This document shows positions 48,249 through 57,467 of a stretch of DNA of 64,000 nt, piece after piece (within the stretch, counting starts at the first letter, position 1; every line of letters starts with the position of its first letter). The stretch is from Bog-473 sp963804055 (GTDB lineage: Bacteria > Actinomycetota > Acidimicrobiia > Acidimicrobiales > RAAP-2): the NCBI GenBank assembly GCA_963804055.1, contig CAWDOU010000013.1:434001-498000 (forward strand). Direction: 5' to 3'. The position numbers were made by a program, and so were the translations under genes. The notes below the pieces were generated by a model, which saw only the letters and a program-made list of their open reading frames with translations, ran no database searches and had not been told where the DNA came from.

Positions 48249-48980
48249 TCAGCCGGGGGGCGGTCGCTTCGTGCGGGAGAAGAGCTTGCGACGCGTGCTC
48301 ATCAGCATCGTCCCTTCAATGAAGGAGGCCGGCAACGCGCCCTCGCGCAGGACGCGGATGGGCGTCACCGTGGCGTCGACCACCGTGGGTGCAGGGCCTT
48401 CTCGCCGCCCCCCGTCGATCACCAACGCCACGTCCTCCGCGCTGAACGCCTGGGCCACCTCCTGCGCCTCGGTGAAGCGGAGGGGCACCGTCCGCCACGG
48501 GCCCTGTTGGCGGCACAGCCGACGCAGGGCCCGTCCGTCCGGCATGCCCACCACGACCGCCCAGGCGCCGTATTCGACGCCGTCCCTCCCGTCTCCGCCT
48601 TCCTCGTCCTCCGCCTTGCGCGCGGCGCCATCCTCACCAGCGGGCGCCCCTCCGCCGGTGGGCCCGGTGGAGGGGAGGAACACCTCCAGCGGTCCGGGCC
48701 AGCAGCGCTGCAGCAGCGTCCCCAGCTCGTCGGTCCAGCCCGAGGTCAAGGCGCGGACGTCGTCGATCTGACCCACCGCGTAGTGGGGCCCGTCGGGGTC
48801 GGCCGCCAGCTCGGCCAGCCGGGCCTCGTCACCGATGGAGCCGGCTCGCACGGCCAGGCTGTATCCGCCGACGTTGGGCACGGCCACGATCGCGCCCGCC
48901 TCGAGCGCCTCCACCACCGCCGTCGCCCCCGACGCGACCACGGGAGGGCGGGGCTCGTCCGGAGCCTCGGCGACGTCCAT
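48249..48980 (-). CDS. YrdC/Sua5-like protein with degenerate motifs
   Basis: 243 aa at the genomic position of Sua5 (threonylcarbamoyl-AMP synthase for tRNA t6A). The block CWPGPLEVFLPSTG matches the family WPGPLT segment. The N-terminal TDTxYGL motif reads NVGGYSLAVRAG, the KxR lysine region and the SAN motif are lost, and a charged insert (residues about 115-135) is present. It ends in a basic tail (STRRKLFSRTKRPPPG). The protein may have lost synthase activity or taken another role. The start follows the 3' end of prmC by 4 bp. Confidence 0.72.
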   Translation of the reverse strand: MDVAEAPDEPRPPVVASGATAVVEALEAGAIVAVPNVGGYSLAVRAGSIGDEARLAELAADPDGPHYAVGQIDDVRALTSGWTDELGTLLQRCWPGPLEVFLPSTGPTGGGAPAGEDGAARKAEDEEGGDGRDGVEYGAWAVVVGMPDGRALRRLCRQQGPWRTVPLRFTEAQEVAQAFSAEDVALVIDGGRREGPAPTVVDATVTPIRVLREGALPASFIEGTMLMSTRRKLFSRTKRPPPG

Positions 48981-48984
48981 GTCC

Positions 48985-49913
48985 CTATTGTCCCTGCTGT
49001 CGGCCGCTGCGTCGCGCCACCAGCGCGCGGGGGCGCCCCGTGAGGTCTGCTTCGACCCGTACCTCTTCGTACCCCAGTTGCCGGGCCAGCTCCCGCGCAG
49101 CTTCGGTCTGATGCGGCGCCATCTCGACGATGACGGCTCCGGGCCGGCCGAGCCAGTGGCACGCCTGCTCGAGCACGGCCTCCACGTCGGCCAGCCCGGC
49201 CACGCCGTCGCGGCCGGGGCCGGCGACCAGGGCCCCACGGGGCTCGGCCCGCACCTCTGGGTCCAGCCCGGCCCATTCCTCTGCGCTGACGTAGGGCGGG
49301 TTGGAGACCACCAGGTCGATGCGGCCGCGCAGCCGCTCGGGCAACGGGGTCAGCCAACTGCCCCGGGCCAGCGTGACCTCGGCCGGGCCGCAGGCCTGCA
49401 CATTGGCGGCCGCGACCTCGAGCGCGTCCGAGCTGACGTCGGTGGCCCAGACCTGCGCCATCCCGTCGGCGAGCTCGGTCGCCAGGGCCAGCGCGATGGC
49501 GCCGCTGCCGGTTCCGGCGTCGACGGCGATCAGGCCCGCACCGGAGCGCACCTCCAACAGGCGGCGCGCCTCGCCCAGCGCCACCTCGACCACCTGCTCG
49601 GTCTCGGGCCGCGGAATGAGGACGCGCGCGCGTCCAGCAGCAGGTCGATGTGGCGGAAGGGCCAGTGGCCGAAGACATACTGCAGCGGCTCCCCGGCCGC
49701 CCGACGGGCCGCCATGCCCCGCGCCCGCTCCACGGCGTCGGCGGGGACGAAGGCGGGCCGGGCGCCACCCGAGCCGCTTCCGAGCACCTCCTCGACGATG
49801 AAACGGGCCTCGTGCCGCGCCCCCTCGCCGAGCAGCGCCGCCAGCTCGTCCACCAGCGCGGCGGGCGAGGGCGGCCCGGACGAACCGGACCCGGCGCCCG
49901 CCCGGGGGCTCAC
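48985..49913 (-). pseudogene. prmC: Peptide chain release factor methyltransferase PrmC, frameshifted (possible sequence error)
   Basis: About 308 aa when repaired. It methylates the GGQ glutamine of release factors, and prfA is directly upstream. The SAM motif is VDAGTGSGAIALALA, and the substrate Gln pocket motif is NPPYVSAEEW. The N-terminal half is open to LLLDARA; the rest, VLIPRPETEQVVEVALGEARRLLE, is in another frame. A run of GC dinucleotides at 49622-49632 is 2 bases too long for continuity, which suggests slippage or a base-call fault. GTG overlaps the prfA stop (GTGA). Confidence 0.87.
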
Positions 49914-50989
49914 TGGTCCCCGTCCTCCTCGCCCTCGAGCTGGCGTCCTCGCTTGTCCGCCATCAGCGCGTCGGTCAGCTCGTCCAGATCGCCCGCCAGC
50001 ACCTGGTCGAGCTTGTAGAGGGTCAGGTTGATCCGGTGGTCGGTGACCCGGTTCTCCTTGAAGTTGTAGGTGCGGATCTTGTCGGTGCGGTTGCCCGCTC
50101 CGACCTGGCCGCGCCGTGTGGCCGAGATCTCCGCCGCCTGGCGCTCCTGTTCGGCCTTCAACAACCGGGCGCGCAACACGACCATGGCCTTGGCCCGGTT
50201 CTGAATCTGGCTCTTCTCGTCCTGCATCGCCACGACGGTCCCGGTGGGGAGGTGGGTGATGCGCACGGCGGAGTCGGTCGTGTTGACCGACTGACCCCCC
50301 GGGCCGGTGGAGCGGTAGACGTCGATCTTGAGGTCGTTGGGGTCGATGTCGATCTCGACCTCCGCGGCCTCCGGCAACACCGTGACGGTGGCGGTGGAGG
50401 TGTGGATCCGTCCCTTCGCCTCCGTCACGGGCACGCGCTGCACGCGGTGGGTGCCGGCCTCGTGCTCCAGGCGGATGTACGCATCCGCGCCCTTCACCAA
50501 GAAGACGGCCTCGTTGATGCCGTCCTTGTCCGACGCGTCCTCCGAGAGGATCTCCACCTTCCACTTCTTCATGGCGGCGTAGCGCAGGTACATGTCGTAG
50601 AGCACCCGGGCGAACAGGTTCGCCTCGTCGCCGCCCACGGCGCCCCGGATCTCCATGATCACGTTGCGCCCCTCGTTGGGATCCTTGGGCAGCAGCAGGT
50701 TCTGGATGCGCTCCTCGAGCGACGCCACCAGCGCCTCGGCCTGGTCGACCTCCCCCCGCATGAGCTCGCGCTCGTCCCCGGACGTCTCGGTCAGCATCTC
50801 GCGGGCGGTGGTGACGTCCTCGCGGGCGGCGGTCAGCTCGTGCCAGGTCCGGACGATCTCCCCCAGCTCCTTATGGCGCCGCGACAGGTCGCGCAGGCGA
50901 TCCTGGTCCGCCAGGGTGGCCGGATCGGCCAGCTCCTTCTCGACGGCGTCGAACTCCTTCTCGAGCGCGGCCATCCGGTCATCGAACAT
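49910..50989 (-). CDS. prfA: Peptide chain release factor 1
   Basis: 359 aa. The catalytic GGQ lies in STGPGGQSVNTTDSAVRITHLPTG. The stop-codon recognition tripeptide is PVT (RVPVTEAKGRIHTS), the actinobacterial variant of PAT, so it reads UAG and UAA. N-terminal coiled helices (EKEFDAVEKELADPATLADQDRLRDLSRRHKEL) are typical. It lies 60 bp after rpmE and is coupled to prmC. Confidence 0.97.
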   Translation of the reverse strand: MFDDRMAALEKEFDAVEKELADPATLADQDRLRDLSRRHKELGEIVRTWHELTAAREDVTTAREMLTETSGDERELMRGEVDQAEALVASLEERIQNLLLPKDPNEGRNVIMEIRGAVGGDEANLFARVLYDMYLRYAAMKKWKVEILSEDASDKDGINEAVFLVKGADAYIRLEHEAGTHRVQRVPVTEAKGRIHTSTATVTVLPEAAEVEIDIDPNDLKIDVYRSTGPGGQSVNTTDSAVRITHLPTGTVVAMQDEKSQIQNRAKAMVVLRARLLKAEQERQAAEISATRRGQVGAGNRTDKIRTYNFKENRVTDHRINLTLYKLDQVLAGDLDELTDALMADKRGRQLEGEEDGDQ

Positions 50990-51049
50990 GCGTTTCCGGG
51001 GCTCCTCGTGAGGGCGGGGACGCGGCGGGTGCCGCCGGCCCCGGCCGGG

Positions 51050-51292
51050 TCAGTCCTGCGCTGCCGCTGCGGGCTTGGCCTTCGCCTTGCCCTTGCGCTC
51101 GCCGTAGCGACGCTGGAAGCGCTCCACCCGGCCACCGGAGTCGACCAGCTTCTGCTTGCCGGTGAAGAAGGGATGGCACTCGTTGCAGAGCTCGACGTGG
51201 AGATCGGCCTTGGTGGAGTGGGTGACGAACGTGTTCCCGCACGAGCACTTGACCGTGGCGTCGACGTAGTCAGGGTGGATGTCGGTCTTCAT
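51050..51292 (-). CDS. rpmE: Ribosomal protein bL31, zinc-binding form
   Basis: 80 aa. CSC and CNEC pairs (residues 16-18 and 37-40) form the zinc site of the C+ paralogue, which also serves as a zinc reserve. The C-terminus is extended and basic/Ala-rich (RKGKAKAKPAAAAQD). It lies 65 bp after rho. Confidence 0.96.
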   Translation of the reverse strand: MKTDIHPDYVDATVKCSCGNTFVTHSTKADLHVELCNECHPFFTGKQKLVDSGGRVERFQRRYGERKGKAKAKPAAAAQD

Positions 51293-51357
51293 GGTGTCTC
51301 CAGTGTGGGATATGAGTCGGTCCAGTGTACGGGTCGCCGGGGCGCCCGCAGGTCGGG

Positions 51358-53175
51358 TCAGGTGCCCGGGCCCTTGGCGATCTCGGCCAGGAACTCGTCG
51401 TTGCTCGCCGTCGTGCGGATCTTGTCCATGAGCAGCTCCAGGCCGGCGGCGTCCTTGCCGTCACTGGCCAGGGCGTTGAGCACCCGGCGCAGCTTCCAGA
51501 CCTGCTGCAGCTGGCCCCGCTCGAAGAGGAGCTCCTCGTGGCGGGTGGAGCTGGCGTTGACGTCGATGGCCGGGTAGAGCCGGCGCTCCGAGAGCCGCCG
51601 GTCGAGCCGCAGCTCCATGTTGCCGGTGCCCTTGAACTCCTCGAAGATCACCTCGTCCATCTTGGAGCCCGTCTCGACCAGCGCCGAGGCGAGGATGGTC
51701 AGCGAGCCGCCCTCTTCCACGTTGCGCGCCGCCCCGAAGAACTTCTTGGGCGGGTAGAGCGCGCCCGAGTCGACACCACCCGACATGATGCGGCCGGTGG
51801 CGGGGGCGGCGAGGTTGTAGGCCCGGGCCAGGCGGGTGATGCCGTCGAGGATGATGACGACGTCCTTGCCCATTTCGACGAGCCGCTTGGCCCGCTCGAT
51901 CGCCAGCTCGGCCACCTGGGTGTGCTCGTCCGAGGGACGGTCGAACGTCGAGGCGATCACTTCGCCCTTGACCGAGCGCCGCATGTCGGTGACCTCTTCG
52001 GGGCGTTCGTCGACGAGCAGCACCATGAGGTGCACATCGGGATTGTTCGCCTCAATGGAGTGGGCGATCTGCTTCATGACCGTCGTCTTGCCGGCCTTGG
52101 GCGGCGACACGATCATGCCGCGCTGTCCCTTGCCGATCGGCGAGATCAGGTCCACGATCCGGGCCGTCAGGTTGTCCTTGTCGCCGGCGTCGGACATCTC
52201 GAGGTTCAAGCGCGAGTCCGGGAAGAGCGGAGTCAGGTCCTCGAAGCGGGGCCTGTTGCGCGCCTCGTCCGGGTCCATCATGGAGACCTTGTCGATGCGC
52301 AGGAGCGCGGGGTACTTCTCGTTGTTCGACGCCGGGCGGCACGCGCCCTCGACGTGGTCACCGCGCCGCAGCGCGAACTTGCGCGCCTGGCTGATGGAGA
52401 CGTACACGTCCTTGTTCGAGGGGAGGTAGCCGTCGCAGCGCAAGAAGCCGTAGCCCTCGTCGCGCAGGTCGAGCATGCCGCTGACCTCGACCAGCTCGCC
52501 CGAGTAGGGCTGCTCCTGGCCGCCGCCCTGCAGCTCGCCACCCTGCCCGCGGTCGCGGCCGCGGCGGCGGCGGCTGCGCCGGTTGCCGACGTCGCCGTCC
52601 TGGTTGTTCTGGCTGTTCTGGTTGCCCTGGTTGTTGCGGTTCTGGTTGCCCTGGTTGTTGCGGTTCTGGTTGCGGTTCCCGGGCTGGTTGCCCTGACCGC
52701 CGTGGCTCTGGTGCTGCCCGTTCTGCCGGGGCGAGGTGTCGGCGCCGTCGGCCAGCTCGGGCGGCTCGACGAACACGGCCGGTGCGGAGTCGCCGTTGGT
52801 CGCCGCCTCCGTCGAGGTGCCGGCGGCCAGGGCGGCATCGGCCGCAGGCCCGTCGGCACCCTCCGCCGCTGCATCGGCGCCATTGTCATCGCCTGCCACG
52901 AAGGAGGCGGTCTCCGCCGCACCTCGGGCCGCGGCCGAGGCCCGGGAGCGCCGGGCCGGCTTGGCGCCGTTGGTGCCCGAGGGCTCGGAATCGCCGTTGC
53001 CCGATGCCGGCGCCGACCCTGAGGTCACGCCCGTCGCATCGAGAATCTGGTCGATGATGTCGGCCTTTTTGGTCCGGGTCGTCGTCTTGAGCGACATGGC
53101 CTGGGCGATGGCACTGAGCTCGTCGCGCTCCTTGCCTTCGAGAACTGATCGTTCGAGCTGCTGTTCCGCAGTCAT
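51358..53175 (-). CDS. rho: Transcription termination factor Rho with actinobacterial insertion domain
   Basis: 605 aa. The N-terminal Rho helix bundle (RDELSAIAQAMSLKTTTRTKKADIIDQILDATG) is followed by about 150 residues of disordered insert, Ala/Glu-rich and then Asn/Gln/Arg/Gly-rich. After it come the RNA-binding cold-shock fold (GMLDLRDEGYGFLRCDGYLPSNKDVYVSISQARKF) and the hexameric ATPase (SPPKAGKTTVMKQIA, Walker B VVIILDGITRLARAYN). ATG at 53175 is preferred since GGAAGAGGAG precedes it. A candidate promoter lies about 180 bp upstream, leaving a long leader. Confidence 0.95.
   Translation of the reverse strand: MTAEQQLERSVLEGKERDELSAIAQAMSLKTTTRTKKADIIDQILDATGVTSGSAPASGNGDSEPSGTNGAKPARRSRASAAARGAAETASFVAGDDNGADAAAEGADGPAADAALAAGTSTEAATNGDSAPAVFVEPPELADGADTSPRQNGQHQSHGGQGNQPGNRNQNRNNQGNQNRNNQGNQNSQNNQDGDVGNRRSRRRRGRDRGQGGELQGGGQEQPYSGELVEVSGMLDLRDEGYGFLRCDGYLPSNKDVYVSISQARKFALRRGDHVEGACRPASNNEKYPALLRIDKVSMMDPDEARNRPRFEDLTPLFPDSRLNLEMSDAGDKDNLTARIVDLISPIGKGQRGMIVSPPKAGKTTVMKQIAHSIEANNPDVHLMVLLVDERPEEVTDMRRSVKGEVIASTFDRPSDEHTQVAELAIERAKRLVEMGKDVVIILDGITRLARAYNLAAPATGRIMSGGVDSGALYPPKKFFGAARNVEEGGSLTILASALVETGSKMDEVIFEEFKGTGNMELRLDRRLSERRLYPAIDVNASSTRHEELLFERGQLQQVWKLRRVLNALASDGKDAAGLELLMDKIRTTASNDEFLAEIAKGPGT
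52621..52668. repeat. Tandem repeat of 24 bp, two perfect copies, inside rho
   Basis: The unit at 52621-52644 is repeated exactly at 52645-52668. On the coding strand it encodes the octapeptide QNRNNQGN twice within the disordered insert of Rho. The repeat number may vary between strains. Confidence 0.85.
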
Positions 53176-53356
53176 CGGCTCCTCTTCCAAGAGGGTTATC
53201 GCCGGCCCGGGTTCGTCCACGCGTGGCGAGGGAAATTTCAGGGAGGAGAAGGGCTTCGCGTGTGCACGCCCTCCCCCGGATCACCTCTGCGTGATGCTCT
53301 CCCGAGACCGCTTGTACCCGCGGAGAGCGCTAGAGAAGCGCAGTGGGGATGTCATT

Positions 53357-53386
53357 ACTTTAGCGGGAGGGAGGGGGTCATGCCAA
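53357..53386 (-). promoter_or_regulatory. Candidate promoter of rho
   Basis: On the minus strand TTGGCA (53386-53381) and TAAAGT (53362-53357) are separated by 18 bp. They would give a leader of about 175 nt before the rho ATG. The leader between 53176 and 53350 has GC-rich pairing segments. Rho leaders are known to be autoregulatory in other bacteria, but no specific structure is claimed. Confidence 0.5.
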
Positions 53387-53439
53387 CACACCCCGCTTTC
53401 CCGCAGGTCAGTGGGTCCGGAAGCTCCCCGCGTCACCGC

Positions 53440-54483
53440 CTAGAGGGATATCTCGGCCAGGACCGACTCCAGCTTGAGGTCGATGACCGAGGGGACCGAG
53501 ATCGCCTTGATGGCGAGGTCGGGGTCCTTCAACCCGTGCCCGGTCAACACACACACCACGGTGGAGCCCTCGGGCACGCCGTTCTTGATCAGGCCGGCCA
53601 CCGATGCCGACGACGCCGCCTCGCAGAAGACGGACTCCTGCTGGGCGAGGAAGGTGTACGCCTCCATGATCTCGTCGTCGGTGACCGCCGTGATGGAACC
53701 GCCGGACTCGGTGGCGGCGGCCGTGGCCGAATACCAACTGGCCGGGTTCCCGATGCGGATCGCCGTGGCGATCGTCTCGGGGTTCTCGACCGGGTGGCCC
53801 AGCACGATCGGCGCCGCGCCGGCGGCCTGGAAGCCCATCATGCGCGGCAGCCTGGTCGACCGGCCGACCTCCTTGTACTTGAGGTAACCCCGCCAGTAGG
53901 CCGAGATATTCCCGGCGTTGCCCACGGGGATGCAATGCACGTCCGGCGCATCGCCCAGGACGTCGACGATCTCGAAGGCGCCGGTCATCTGCCCCTCGAT
54001 CCGGTGCGGGTTCACCGAGTTGACGACGGTGATGGGTGCGTGGTTCGGCAGGTCGCGCACGATCGTGAGGAGCTGGTCGAAGTTCCCCCGCACCTGCAGC
54101 ACGCGCGCACCGTGCATGAGGGCCTGCGCCAGCTTGCCCAGCGCAATGTGCCCGTCCGGGATCAGCACCACACAGGCCAGGCCGGCCCGCGACGCGTAGG
54201 CCGCGGCCGACGCGGACGTGTTGCCGGTGGACGCGCACACGACCGCCTTGGCCCCCTCGTCCACCGCCATGGAGATCGCCATCGTCATGCCCCGGTCCTT
54301 GAAGCTCCCCGTCGGGTTGGCCCCCTCGACCTTGAGCCACACGTGCGCGCCGACGCGCTCGGAGAGCCGCGGCGCGGGGAGCAGCGGGGTTCCGCCCTCG
54401 AGAAGGGTGACCACGGGGGTCTTCTCGGTGATCGGGAGGAGGTCGCGGTACTCCTCCATGACGCCACGCCACCCGGCCGTCAC
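53440..54483 (-). CDS. thrC: Threonine synthase
   Basis: 347-aa fold-type II PLP enzyme that forms threonine from O-phosphohomoserine. The PLP lysine is in NPTGSFKDRGMTMAISMA, with further blocks VVCASTGNTSASAAAYASRAG and PVGNAGNISAYWRGY. The length matches the short bacterial class. GTG overlaps the hom stop (GTGA). A homoserine kinase gene would be expected next in mycobacteria but is not here. Confidence 0.96.
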   Translation of the reverse strand: MTAGWRGVMEEYRDLLPITEKTPVVTLLEGGTPLLPAPRLSERVGAHVWLKVEGANPTGSFKDRGMTMAISMAVDEGAKAVVCASTGNTSASAAAYASRAGLACVVLIPDGHIALGKLAQALMHGARVLQVRGNFDQLLTIVRDLPNHAPITVVNSVNPHRIEGQMTGAFEIVDVLGDAPDVHCIPVGNAGNISAYWRGYLKYKEVGRSTRLPRMMGFQAAGAAPIVLGHPVENPETIATAIRIGNPASWYSATAAATESGGSITAVTDDEIMEAYTFLAQQESVFCEAASSASVAGLIKNGVPEGSTVVCVLTGHGLKDPDLAIKAISVPSVIDLKLESVLAEISL

Positions 54484-55847
54484 GACAGGCTTCCCCCTTC
54501 GTCGTCGACCTGCTCCGCGATCACCCGCAGCACTCCGCTCACCCGGTCCACCGCCTGGTGCCGGCGGAGCTCGTCGATCGTGGCGAGCAGGTCCCCCTCG
54601 CGGGCAACGTGGGTGAGGAAGATCAGGCGGGCCTCCTCGGCCAGCCCCACCTGCTCCATGGCCCGGATGGACACGTCGTGGTCGCCGAAGATCTTGGCCA
54701 CCGCGGCCAGGACGCCGGGGCGGTCGGCCACGTCCATGCTCAGGTAGAAGGCCGAGCGCATGTCGTTCTGGGGGAAGACCGTCGTCCTGGTGCGCTTGGG
54801 CGCGGGGGCCGGCGCGCCCGCCAGCAGGTTGCGCGAGGCGTCGACCAGATCGCCCAGCATGGCGCTCGCGGTCGGCCCGCCCCCGGCGCCGCGCCCGTAG
54901 AGCATCAGCTCGCCGCTGACGGCCCCCTCGACGAACACCGCGTTGAACGCGCCGCGCACCGAGGCCAGTGGATGCGTCCGGGGGATCATCGCCGGGTGCA
55001 CCCGGACGGACATCTGGGGACCGCCGTCGATGAGCTCTGCGATGGCCAGGAGCTTGACCGAGTACCCCAACCGGCTGGCGTAGGCGACATCGGCGGCACT
55101 GATGCCGCTGATGCCCTCGCGGTGCACATCGGCGTCGACGACGTCGCTGCCGAACGCCAGCGCGGCGAGGATCGCCGCCTTGGCCGCGGCGTCGTGGCCG
55201 TCCACGTCCGCCGTGGGGTCACGCTCCGCGAGACCGAGCTCCTGGGCCTCGCGCAGGACGTCGTCGTAGTCGGCGCCCTCCTCCTCCATGCGGGTGAGGA
55301 TGTAGTTCGTCGTGCCGTTGACGATGCCCATGATGCGGACGATCTGCTCCCCCGCCAGTGACTCGCGCAGCGGCCGGATGACCGGGATGGCGCCGGCCAC
55401 CGCCGCCTCGTACAGCAGGTCCACGCCCGCCGCCGCCGCGACCTCGGCCAGTTCTGCCCCTGCTACGGCGAGGAGCGCCTTGTTGGCCGTCACGACCGGC
55501 TTGCCAAGACGGAGGGCCGCCTCGATCAGCTCGTGGGCGGGATGGAGCCCACCGATGACCTCGACGACGACGTCGACGTCGGCACGCTCCACCAGTGCGG
55601 CCGCATCCCCACCCAGGAGGCCGTCCGGGACGGCGAACGGCCGGGGCCGCTCCGGGTTGGCCACGGCGATCCCCACCAGCTCCAGGCGGATGCCCGTCCG
55701 GGCGGCCACGTCGTCGGCACGCGTGAGGAGGATCTCGGCCAGCGCGGCGCCCACGTTGCCGCAGCCGAGCAGCCCGACGCGCACGATGGGCGCCGGGTGG
55801 GCACGGCCGCCGGCGGCGGCGCTGGACGGGTCGGCGGTCACCGCCAA
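54480..55847 (-). CDS. hom: Homoserine dehydrogenase
   Basis: 455 aa. The N-terminal NAD(P) Rossmann fold (VRVGLLGCGNVGAALAEIL) leads to the catalytic domain (GIVNGTTNYILTRMEEEGADYDDVLREAQELGLAERDPTADVDGHDAAAKAAILA). The C-terminal ACT domain (YLSMDVADRPGVLAAVAKIFGDHDVSIRAMEQ) should bind threonine as feedback inhibitor. It makes homoserine for threonine and methionine. Confidence 0.97.
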   Translation of the reverse strand: MAVTADPSSAAAGGRAHPAPIVRVGLLGCGNVGAALAEILLTRADDVAARTGIRLELVGIAVANPERPRPFAVPDGLLGGDAAALVERADVDVVVEVIGGLHPAHELIEAALRLGKPVVTANKALLAVAGAELAEVAAAAGVDLLYEAAVAGAIPVIRPLRESLAGEQIVRIMGIVNGTTNYILTRMEEEGADYDDVLREAQELGLAERDPTADVDGHDAAAKAAILAALAFGSDVVDADVHREGISGISAADVAYASRLGYSVKLLAIAELIDGGPQMSVRVHPAMIPRTHPLASVRGAFNAVFVEGAVSGELMLYGRGAGGGPTASAMLGDLVDASRNLLAGAPAPAPKRTRTTVFPQNDMRSAFYLSMDVADRPGVLAAVAKIFGDHDVSIRAMEQVGLAEEARLIFLTHVAREGDLLATIDELRRHQAVDRVSGVLRVIAEQVDDEGGSLS

Positions 55848-55991
55848 ACGGTACAGGGTGCACGGCCGGTGACCTGCACTTCAGGGTGGGAACCGGGCCC
55901 GGTCGTGCTCCCACCCGTGCCCCCGTGCGGGCTGGCTCCCCCGCGCCGCCACCGGCCCCGGATCACACTGACCCGAGGGAGGTGGTGAGCG

Positions 55992-57299
55992 TCAGGCGTC
56001 GAGTCGGGTGAGGTCGTCCAAGGTCTCCCGGCGCACCACCACCCGGGCGGTCCCGTCAGAGACGAAGACGACAGCCGGGCGCGTCACCTTGTTGTAGTTG
56101 GAGGCCATGACGTACCCGTAGGCACCGGTGACCGGAGTGGCCAGGACGTCGCCCACCACAAGGTCGTCGGGAACGAACGCCTCGGGCACCACGAGGTCCC
56201 CGCTCTCGCAGTGCTTGCCCACCACGCGTACCGGCCGGCTGCGCCGCGCCGCGACGGCGCGTGGGAGGAAGGCTTCGTACCCGCTCCCGTAGAGCACGGG
56301 CCGCGGGTTGTCGCTCATGCCACCGTCGACGCTCACGTAGGTGCGGATGCCCGGAAGGTGCTTCACGGTCCCGACGGTGTAGAGCGTGATGCCGGCCGTC
56401 GCCACGATGGAACGCCCCGGCTCGGCGGTGATCCGGGTGGCCGGGCTCACCCCCGCCCGGGTGCACGCGCGACGGGTCGCCTCGGCCCAGGCCGACTGCG
56501 ACGGGGCCGCCTCGCCGTTGACGTAGGGGACGCCGAGGCCGCCCCCGACGACGAGCTCGGGCAGGCCCAGCGGCGCGAAGAACGCGCCGAGCACCTCGGC
56601 CGCCTGCTCGAACGAGGACGCCTCGAAGACCTGGCTGCCGATGTGGGCGTGGATGCCGGCCAGCTCGACCCCCGGCATGAGCTCCAGGGCGGCCACGGCC
56701 TGGGCCGCGGCGCCGGACGAGACCGAGAAGCCGAACTTCGAGTCCTCCTGCCCCGTGCGCACGAACTCGTGCGTGTGCGCCTCGACCCCGGGCGTCACAC
56801 GCACCAGGACCGTGGGCCGCGGGCGGCCGGGGGCCGAGGACTCGAGCAGCGCGCCCAGGCGGGCCACCTCGTCGAACGAGTCGATGACGATGCGCCCGAC
56901 GCCCCGTTCGAGAGCGGTGGCGAGCTCGTCGGCCGACTTGTTGTTCCCGTGCAGTATGAGACGCTCCGGCGGGACACCGGCGGAGAGCGCCACATGGAGC
57001 TCGCCGCCGGATGCCACATCGAGGTGCATGCCCTCCTCGTGGGCCAGGCGGGCCATGGCGCGACACAGGAAGGCCTTGGTGGCGTAGGCGACTCCGTCGC
57101 CCCAGGCGGCGACCGCCTCACGGCAGGCCTGGCGCAGGTGCTGCTCGTCGTAGACGAAGAGCGGGGTGCCGAATTGCTCGGCCAGCTCCAGCAGGTCGAT
57201 GCCGCCGACGTGCAGGTGGCCCCGCTCGTCGACCGACGCCGACCGCGGAAGGAGGTGACGCTCCAGGGGTGCGGTCGCGACGTCGTGGTCGGTCGGCAT
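55992..57299 (-). CDS. lysA: Diaminopimelate decarboxylase
   Basis: 435-aa fold-type III PLP enzyme making lysine from meso-diaminopimelate. The PLP lysine is in GVAYATKAFLCRAMAR. HIGSQVFEASSF, the GGGLGVPY motif, the substrate-binding block EPGRSIVATAGITLYTVG and the dimer-contact Cys in VGKHCESGDLVV are present. The ATG at 57299 has no clear ribosome site, and an in-frame ATG at 57353 is an alternative. It is divergent from tRNA-Arg and 144 bp from hom. Confidence 0.94.
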   Translation of the reverse strand: MPTDHDVATAPLERHLLPRSASVDERGHLHVGGIDLLELAEQFGTPLFVYDEQHLRQACREAVAAWGDGVAYATKAFLCRAMARLAHEEGMHLDVASGGELHVALSAGVPPERLILHGNNKSADELATALERGVGRIVIDSFDEVARLGALLESSAPGRPRPTVLVRVTPGVEAHTHEFVRTGQEDSKFGFSVSSGAAAQAVAALELMPGVELAGIHAHIGSQVFEASSFEQAAEVLGAFFAPLGLPELVVGGGLGVPYVNGEAAPSQSAWAEATRRACTRAGVSPATRITAEPGRSIVATAGITLYTVGTVKHLPGIRTYVSVDGGMSDNPRPVLYGSGYEAFLPRAVAARRSRPVRVVGKHCESGDLVVPEAFVPDDLVVGDVLATPVTGAYGYVMASNYNKVTRPAVVFVSDGTARVVVRRETLDDLTRLDA

Positions 57300-57395
57300 G
57301 GAGATGCAGGATACGGCAGCATTCGCCGGTCCCCGGAGGTCGGGATCAGCCATCGCCACGTGCGAGTACGATCGTCCCCTGCTTCTGCAACTCCC

Positions 57396-57467
57396 GCCCC
57401 CGTAGCTCAGCGGATAGAGCACCGGCCTCCGGAGCCGGTGGCGCAGGTTCGAGTCCTGCCGGGGGCG
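57396..57467 (+). tRNA. tRNA-Arg (anticodon CCG)
   Basis: 72-nt cloverleaf. The acceptor stem is GCCCCCG/CGGGGGC with discriminator G, the D arm GCTC-AGCGGATA-GAGC, the anticodon arm CCGGC-CTCCGGA-GCCGG giving CCG (reads CGG), and the T arm GCAGG-TTCGAGT-CCTGC. CCA is not encoded. The tail of the convergent hydrolase gene overlaps it on the other strand. Confidence 0.97.
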
